A stretch of DNA of 14,246 bases, taken from contig CAYLSH010000051.1 of NCBI GenBank assembly GCA_964386235.1, positions 1-14,246 on the forward strand. The letters are read 5' to 3'. Made by a program: the position numbers and the translations under genes. The stretch's first letter is position 1, and every line of letters starts with the position of its first letter. Origin of the DNA: RGIG8767 sp964386235 (GTDB lineage Bacteria > Bacillota > Clostridia > Lachnospirales > Lachnospiraceae). The notes below the pieces were generated by a model. The model was given only the letters and a program-made list of their open reading frames with translations, was not told where the DNA came from and did not search any database. Positions 1 to 6,300 of this stretch are shown here, in pieces.

Positions 1-145
1 AACAAAAAAACAAACAAACCTTGCAAAAAAGATATATCTGTGTTATCTTAGTTTCACTAAGATTCAAATTGTATCGAAGTAGTTCACGGTCGTTCGACCA
101 AAATTTCCAAACAAACAAATTTTAATAGCGTAAAGGAAGGGAAAT
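1..145. other. A/C-rich leader upstream of the phosphatase gene
   Basis: No coding region is supported here. The ends are A/C-rich low-complexity stretches (1-20 and about 105-120) sharing the short word CAAACAAA. Between them lie two inverted repeats: a perfect 8-bp stem with a 3-nt loop at 45-63 (ATCTTAGT/ACTAAGAT), and GGTCG-TT-CGACC at 88-99. Neither is followed by a T-run, so neither looks like an intrinsic terminator. I could not place a convincing -35/-10 pair. The stretch ends in the ribosome binding site AAAGGAAGG (132-140), 5 nt before the ATG at 146. Confidence 0.6.
45..63. repeat. Perfect inverted repeat, 8-bp arms, 3-nt loop
   Basis: ATCTTAGT (45-52) and ACTAAGAT (56-63) are exact reverse complements around TTC. 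There is no T-tract after it. It could be an operator or an mRNA hairpin in the leader of the phosphatase/kinase pair, but its role is unknown. Confidence 0.5.
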
Positions 146-856
146 ATGGAGTGTGTCAGTAACTATATATGGGAGAAAAATGAGAGGCAGATGAATGAAG
201 ATGCTCTTGTTTTTGTACAGGTAGCAAAGGGAAAACGGGAGTATTTGCTTGCCGCTGTATGTGATGGGATTGGCGGCCTGGCTGAAGGTGAAAATGCCAG
301 TAGTTTTGTAGCGGATAGTCTGGAACGGGAGATGATCGAACAGTTGAAAAAAGCAAAAGACCTTAGTAGAAAAGGCTGGAAGAATCTCTTTTTGCGGAGA
401 ATTGCATGGTGTCACGCAAGGCTGGGGCTATATGGAAAAGGAAAAGGGATTCGGCTGGGGACTACAATCAGCATGGTGTTTTTGCAGGATGGGGAAGGGT
501 ACATCCTGCATGCCGGGGATAGTGCGGTTTTTGCCGGAAAGAGGAGGCTTAAAAGAACGACTGTCAAACATCGAACAAAAAACGGTGCTTTAAAACGTGC
601 TGTGGGAGTGGGTGAAAACTGTAAGGTGGATTGTCAGAAAATAAGAGTAAGAAAGGGGAGCGTTCTGCTGCTTGGAAGTGACGGCTTTTACCGGAAAATG
701 GAAGGCGAACTGGAAAAAAAAGAAGGAATACGGGAACTGAATCCGTACAAAATTACGGAAAAAGAGATCAGAATCTGGCTGGGCAGGCTTCACAACAGGG
801 CAAAACAACTTGGAGAAAAAGACAATTCCACGGCAATCTGTATGGTGTTTCGGTAG
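146..856 (+). CDS. PP2C-family Ser/Thr protein phosphatase
   Basis: This is a 236-residue, single-domain, cytoplasmic metal-dependent phosphatase expected to remove phosphate from Ser/Thr residues. PP2C motifs appear in order: NED at 17-19, the metal-binding DGIGG at 40-44, GTTIS at 105-109, HAGDS at 122-126, GSDG at 177-180, and DN at 226-227 near the C-terminus. The aspartates that hold the Mg/Mn pair in this family (D40, D179, D226) are all present, so it should be active. It lacks a signal peptide and membrane segment, and its length is typical of small bacterial PP2C proteins. The ATG has a strong GGAAGG site 5 nt upstream. The next gene encodes a Ser/Thr kinase about 60 nt downstream, so the pair probably writes and erases the same phosphorylations. 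The substrate cannot be told from sequence. Confidence 0.9.
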   Translation: MECVSNYIWEKNERQMNEDALVFVQVAKGKREYLLAAVCDGIGGLAEGENASSFVADSLEREMIEQLKKAKDLSRKGWKNLFLRRIAWCHARLGLYGKGKGIRLGTTISMVFLQDGEGYILHAGDSAVFAGKRRLKRTTVKHRTKNGALKRAVGVGENCKVDCQKIRVRKGSVLLLGSDGFYRKMEGELEKKEGIRELNPYKITEKEIRIWLGRLHNRAKQLGEKDNSTAICMVFR

Positions 857-915
857 AAAACTGTGTTTGGCAAGTGGGGATTTTGCAATTGGCTACGGAA
901 AGAAAGGAAGAAGGA

Positions 916-2190
916 ATGGAGAAAAAAGTCATTGGGGAAAGGTACCAATACATGAGATCACTGGGTGAGGGCGGTAATGGAAGTGTGTTTTTATGCAGGG
1001 ATCTGAAACTTTCAAAAGAATGGGCAGTAAAGGAATTGTGTGCGGAAAATGCAAATGAACTGGAGGGATTAAAGAGCATATCCTGTCAGTATTTTCCACG
1101 TATTGTGGATGTGATACGGGAAGAAAAGAAAATCTATCTTGTGATGGATTTTGTGGAGGGCGTGACACTGAAAGAAAAGATGGCACAGGGCAGCCTGACG
1201 GAAAAACAAGTGTATAAATGGGGAAAAGAGATTGCAAAAGCACTTCTGTATCTGCATCGGATGAATCCCCGGATCCTGTATATGGACTGTAAACCGGAGA
1301 ATATCCTGTTAACTCCACAGGGAGAAATCCGTCTCGTGGATCTGGGGAGCGTCTATATATGCCAGTGTGAAAAAGAACAGAAGGTAAGCGGCACCCGTTT
1401 TTTTGCCCCAAGGGAGCAGACGGACCGGAAAAAACAGGTGGATGTGCGAAGCGATATTTATGCCTATGGTATGACACTTTACTATCTTTTGGCAGGAAAG
1501 AAAAAGATATGCAGAAAGAGAGGAAAAATATGCACCCGAGAAGTGAATCCACTGGTGTCGGATGGAATGGACGCATTGATTGCAAAATGTACGCAGGAAA
1601 ATCCGCAGAAACGTCCTCAGTCCATGGAAGAAGTTCTGTATTTACTGGAAAATATAAATGCCCTGACTCATAAAGCGAAGATACAAAACTATATAAAAAT
1701 TGCAATAAAGCGAATTTTTCAATGTGTCTGTGTGGGCGTATTTTTGAGTGCAACATGGATGTATCAGGAAAATCCAAAGTCGGAATACATGGGGATGAGT
1801 ATGCTCTCGGCAATTGTATTTGGGATTCTATGTGAACAAAGAAAAAGCCATGTGTTGGAAATTAAAAAAGAAGTATACTGCGGAAATGGAAAACGCATGT
1901 TATTTTATACATTATTCCTGGCGCTTATGTTTCATTATCTGACCATGCCGGTATGGGCAGACGGTAAAAGAACGGAGGAGGGGAAAGAGAGTCTGAAAAT
2001 TGTTTTTTACGATAAGGAAGGACGGAAACTTTTACTCAAAGAGGGAGCTGTCTGGCAGTTAGAAGAGGATATTTTGCTTTCCATCCCCAAGGAACAACTC
2101 GAAAAAACCAGCGGAACCATTACGCTGATATATGACAATACAAAAGAAGGAGTAAGAAAGGAATACCGTTTTTTATGCCGCCAAAAATAA
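916..2190 (+). CDS. Membrane-anchored Hanks-type Ser/Thr protein kinase
   Basis: The protein has 424 residues if it starts at the ATG at 916, which has AAAGGAAG (903-910) 5 nt upstream. A GTG at 874 in frame would add 14 unlikely residues. Kinase motifs: Gly-rich loop GEGGNGSV (17-24), ATP lysine in AVKE (K39), catalytic loop YMDCKPEN (122-129), DLG metal motif (142-144), and APRE (164-167) for APE. The usual HRD is YMD. The catalytic Asp (D124), Lys and Asn are kept but the Arg is lost, making it a non-RD kinase, and DFG reads DLG. After the kinase fold come about three hydrophobic stretches (roughly 266-283, 293-306, 328-347) and a polar tail of about 75 residues, possibly extracytoplasmic. 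PASTA repeats, typical of PrkC, are absent. It is probably co-transcribed with the upstream phosphatase. Activity is likely; its signal and targets are unknown. Confidence 0.88.
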   Translation: MEKKVIGERYQYMRSLGEGGNGSVFLCRDLKLSKEWAVKELCAENANELEGLKSISCQYFPRIVDVIREEKKIYLVMDFVEGVTLKEKMAQGSLTEKQVYKWGKEIAKALLYLHRMNPRILYMDCKPENILLTPQGEIRLVDLGSVYICQCEKEQKVSGTRFFAPREQTDRKKQVDVRSDIYAYGMTLYYLLAGKKKICRKRGKICTREVNPLVSDGMDALIAKCTQENPQKRPQSMEEVLYLLENINALTHKAKIQNYIKIAIKRIFQCVCVGVFLSATWMYQENPKSEYMGMSMLSAIVFGILCEQRKSHVLEIKKEVYCGNGKRMLFYTLFLALMFHYLTMPVWADGKRTEEGKESLKIVFYDKEGRKLLLKEGAVWQLEEDILLSIPKEQLEKTSGTITLIYDNTKEGVRKEYRFLCRQK

Positions 2191-2215
2191 CAAGTGTATT
2201 TTAAAACGTAAAACA

Positions 2216-2244
2216 TTGTATTCCTCTTTATTTTAGAATAAAAT
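2216..2244 (+). promoter_or_regulatory. Candidate sigma-A-type promoter for ispG-polC
   Basis: TTGTAT (2216-2221) and TAAAAT (2239-2244) are separated by exactly 17 nt, a good match to the vegetative consensus. The start codon of ispG is 40 nt downstream of the -10. The -10 lies within the right arm of the palindrome at 2225-2249. This is inferred from sequence only. Confidence 0.45.
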
Positions 2245-2249
2245 AAAGA
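2225..2249. repeat. Perfect AT-rich palindrome, 11-bp arms, 3-nt loop
   Basis: The left arm 2225-2235 (TCTTTATTTTA) is the exact reverse complement of 2239-2249, with GAA between. It contains a single G-C pair near the base of the stem and is not followed by a T-run, so it is a poor intrinsic terminator. It overlaps the candidate ispG -10 and could act as an operator or be incidental. Confidence 0.6.
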
Positions 2250-2283
2250 AATGGTCAGATAACATCAGGAAAAGAGGTTTATT

Positions 2284-3342
2284 ATGTATAGAGATAATAC
2301 AAAAGTGATAAAAATAGGCGATTGTGTGATCGGTGGCGGCAATCCGGTCTTAATCCAGTCCATGACGAATGTTCCCACGGAAGATGTGGAAAAATGTGTG
2401 GAGCAGATTTTACGTCTGGAAAAAGCAGGGTGTGAGATCATCCGATGCACGGTGCCAAATGAGGCGGCAGCCAAGGCACTTGCCAAGATCAAGGAACGGA
2501 TTCATATTCCGCTTGTGGCAGACATTCATTTTGACTATAAGATGGCGATCGCAGCCATGGAAAACGGTGCGGATAAGATCCGTATCAATCCGGGCAATAT
2601 CGGTGGCAGGGAGAAATTAGAAGCTGTTGTAAAGGTTGCCAAGGAAAGAAATATTCCCATTCGTGTTGGCGTAAACAGCGGGTCATTGGAAAAAGAACTG
2701 GTGGAAAAATATGGCGGTGTGACAGCGCAGGGCATTGTGGAAAGCGCACTGGATAAGGTTAGAATGATCGAGGAATGCGGCTATGACAATATCGTGATCA
2801 GCATCAAATCCTCGGACGTTCTCATGTGTGTAGACGCACACAAGATGTTAGCCGGAAAAACACCGTATCCCCTTCATGTGGGTATTACAGAATCCGGGAC
2901 GGTGCTTAGCGGCAACATTAAGTCTTCCATTGGTTTGGGAATCATTTTACACGAAGGAATCGGGGATACGATTCGGGTATCTCTGACGGGGGATCCGGTA
3001 GAAGAGATCAAGTCTGCAAAACTGATTTTAAGGACACTGGGACTTAGAAAAGGTGGTATTGAGGTGGTCAGCTGCCCTACCTGCGGAAGAACGAAGATCG
3101 ATCTGATCGGTCTTGCCAATCAGGTTGAAAATATGGTGGCGGACATTCCGCTGGACATTAAGGTGGCAGTGATGGGCTGTGCCGTAAACGGACCCGGGGA
3201 AGCCAAGGAGGCAGACATCGGAATTGCAGGCGGTATTGGAGAAGGTTTGCTGATCAAGAAAGGGCAGATCATTAAAAAAGTACCGGAGAGCGAATTGCTG
3301 TCCACTCTTCGGGAAGAATTACTCAACTGGAAGGAATCATAG
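2284..3342 (+). CDS. ispG: 4-hydroxy-3-methylbut-2-enyl diphosphate synthase (IspG/GcpE)
   Basis: IspG is the iron-sulfur enzyme of the methylerythritol phosphate pathway that reductively converts methylerythritol cyclodiphosphate to HMBPP, the step before IspH. At 352 residues this is the ordinary two-domain bacterial form: a TIM barrel (about 1-240, with the diagnostic IQSMTN near 24-29 and RINPGN near 100-105), then the [4Fe-4S] domain. Cluster ligands are visible as C264 and C267 in SCPTCGR and C299 in GCAVNGPGEA, with the conserved E306 in the same motif, so it should be functional. The ATG at 2284 follows AGAGG by 6 nt. polC starts 8 nt after the stop. In many Clostridia this pair sits behind dxr and rseP, but here a kinase gene lies upstream and a promoter candidate separates them. 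Confidence 0.97.
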   Translation: MYRDNTKVIKIGDCVIGGGNPVLIQSMTNVPTEDVEKCVEQILRLEKAGCEIIRCTVPNEAAAKALAKIKERIHIPLVADIHFDYKMAIAAMENGADKIRINPGNIGGREKLEAVVKVAKERNIPIRVGVNSGSLEKELVEKYGGVTAQGIVESALDKVRMIEECGYDNIVISIKSSDVLMCVDAHKMLAGKTPYPLHVGITESGTVLSGNIKSSIGLGIILHEGIGDTIRVSLTGDPVEEIKSAKLILRTLGLRKGGIEVVSCPTCGRTKIDLIGLANQVENMVADIPLDIKVAVMGCAVNGPGEAKEADIGIAGGIGEGLLIKKGQIIKKVPESELLSTLREELLNWKES

Positions 3343-3350
3343 TTTTTACA

Positions 3351-6300
3351 ATGGAGAAAAATTTTGCACAGGTATTTCCTACATGCAAATTGAATAAGAA
3401 TCTGGATACTCTTTTTTCGGATGTAACGGTGGAAAGAGTGTCCACCAACAAACAGAAGGATTTTTTGAAGATCTATTTACGATCCGATCATCTTTTACCG
3501 AGACAGTCCGTGTGCGAGGTGGAAAAAGAGTTAAAGGATCAGCTTTTCCCCAAGATCAACATGACCATAAAGATTTATGAGAAGTTTGATCTGTCTGCCC
3601 AGTATACCGTAAAAACTTTACTGGATACTTATAAGGACAGTATGATGGCAGAAATAGCAGGCTATAGCCATATTTTGCACACGGCACTGCGTAAAGCCAC
3701 TTTTCAGGCAGGGGATGATACCTTGGAACTGGTTTTAGAAGACCGTGTGCCGGTAAGAGAATCAGAAGCAGAACTCTATTCTGTTTTGGAAAAGATCATA
3801 GTGGAACGATGCGGTCTTTCCTGCAAGGTTCATATATCCTATAAGGAAGCAGAAGAAAATTCCCACAAACAGGAAGATGAGATCCGTTTACAGAGGGAAG
3901 TGGCAGAGATTGCACGAAAAGCCGGTATTTACCGTAAGGATGGAGAAGTGATCGGCGGGGCGGTGCAGAATACATCTGCAGTGCAGAATACATCTGCACT
4001 GGCAGCAGAGAAAAGCAATCCCGGTACTACACAAGAGGATGTACCGTGGGATACGGGTGCTTCTGCGCCTTTGAAAGCAAAGGAGCAGAATAAAGTGTCC
4101 GGCAGCGGCAATGGCAAAAAGAATGATTTCAAAGCCGGTGCTGATAAAGATAATAGACGTTCCCTCAAGCGTTCGGAACATCCGGACGTGATCTATGGAC
4201 GTGATTTTGAAGAAGATGCCATCCCGATTGAGGATATTATCGGCGAAATTGGCGAGGTTGTGATCCGTGGTAAGATCATTGCCGTGGATAAGCGGGAGAT
4301 CCGCAATGAGAAAACCATCTATTTCTTTGACGTAACGGACTTTACGGATACGTTAACGGTAAAGATATTCTTGCGTAATGATCAAGTGGGAGAGGTGGAA
4401 GGAGACCTGTCCAAAGGTGCTTTTATCAAATTAAAAGGCAATGCCATGGTGGATAAATTTGATGGAGAACTGACCATTGGTTCCATCGTAGGCATTATGA
4501 AAATAAAAGATTTTACCACAAGCCGTATGGATTATAGCGTGCAAAAGAGAGTGGAACTGCACTGTCATACCAAGATGAGCGACATGGATGGGGTTTCTGA
4601 GGCAAAGGATATTGTGAAGCGTGCTTACAAATGGGGACACCCGGCGATCGCGATCACGGATCATGGTGTTACACAGTCCTTCCCCGATGCCAATCATGTA
4701 TGGGAGGATCTTTGGAAAGCAGAAAAGGCAAAGAGAAAGGAAGCGGGGGAGGACAATCCTGACCGCAGTGATTTCTTTAAAGTCATTTATGGCGTGGAAG
4801 CGTATATTGTGGATGATTTAAAAGAAATCGTGACCAATGTAAAAAAACAGAGTCTGGACAATACATACGTTGTATTTGATATAGAGACCACCGGTTTTTC
4901 CTGTGTCAATAATAAGATCATAGAAATTGGTGGTGTGAAAGTCAAAGACGGACAGATCGTGGATCATTTTTCAAAATTTGTCAATCCGCAGTGCCCGATT
5001 CCATATGAGATCGTGAAACTGACTTCCATTACGGACGATCAGGTTATGGATGCGGATGTGATCGAGGATGTGCTGCCGGAATTTTTAGCCTTTTGTGAGG
5101 GTTGTGTGCTGGTAGCGCATAACGCTACTTTTGATATGTCCTTTATTGAGGAAAATGCAAGGAGACAAAATCTGCCCTTTGATTTTACCTGTGTGGACAC
5201 ACTGGGGGTATCCCGTGCCTTGTTGACAGAGCAGGCAAAACATACGCTTGATGCTGTGGCGAAGACACTAAAAGTGTCTTTGGAAAATCATCACAGAGCA
5301 GTGGATGATGCACAGGCAACGGCGGAGATCTTTATCAAATTACTGGCAATGGTAAAAGAAAAAGGGATTGATACACTGGCGGATATGAACCGTCTGGGAG
5401 AGGACAGCCCGGAAGTGATCAGGAAACTTCGTTCTTATCATGCTATCCTGCTTGCTAAAAACAATACCGGACGTGTGAATCTGTATACATTAGTTTCCAA
5501 GTCCCATCTGGATTATTTTTACAAGCAGCCCAAGATTCCCAAAAGCGTGTTCATGAAGTACCGTGAGGGAATCATTTTAGGAAGTGCCTGTGAGGCGGGA
5601 GAATTGTATCAGGCGATCATTTCCGAACGTTCGGATGCAGAGATTGCCCGGATCGTGGAGTTTTACGATTATCTGGAGATACAGCCGACCGGCAATAATA
5701 AATTTATGATCGAATCGGACAGGGTACGCAGTATCAATTCGATTGAAGATATTGAAAATGTAAACCGCTACATCTGTAAACTGGGTGAGCAGTTTAATAA
5801 ACCGGTTGTGGCAACCTGTGATGTGCATTTTCTGGATCCGGAAGATGAAGTTTACCGAAGGATCATTATGGCGGGAAAAGGATTTAAGGATGCGGATGAT
5901 CAGGCACCTTTGTATCTGCGTACGACGGAAGAAATGCTGCAGGAGTTTATGTATCTGGGCAGTGAAAAAGCACAGGAAGTGGTCATTACCAATACGAATA
6001 AGATTGCCAATATGATCGAGACCATGTCCCCGGTACGCCCGGATAAATGTCCGCCGGTGATTGAGGATAGTGACAAAACGCTGACGGATATCTGTTACAA
6101 TAAGGCAAGGGAAATGTATGGAGATCCCTTGCCGGATATTGTGGAAAAAAGACTGGAAAAGGAACTGCATTCCATTATCAGCAATGGTTTTGCCGTTATG
6201 TATATCATTGCACAGAAACTGGTGTGGAAATCCGTGGAAGACGGTTATCTGGTTGGTTCACGAGGATCGGTCGGATCTTCGTTCGTGGCAACGATGTCGG

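Noticed and set aside
874..915. GTG start extending the kinase by 14 residues
   Set aside because: It has no ribosome binding site, while the ATG at 916 has AAAGGAAG at good spacing and the kinase fold begins just after it.
929..1813. Long open frame (294 codons) on the - strand opposite the kinase gene
   Set aside because: The translation is Pro/Ser/Phe/His-rich with no recognisable motif, and it lies wholly antisense to a gene with clear kinase motifs. It is a shadow frame.
2225..2249. Palindrome as the terminator of the kinase gene
   Set aside because: The stem is almost all A-T pairs and no T-run follows it, so intrinsic termination is unlikely.
5577..6170. 197-codon - strand frame opposite polC
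   Set aside because: It is antisense to conserved PolC sequence and has no family signature. Its start is mirrored at 6467 only because of the tandem duplication.
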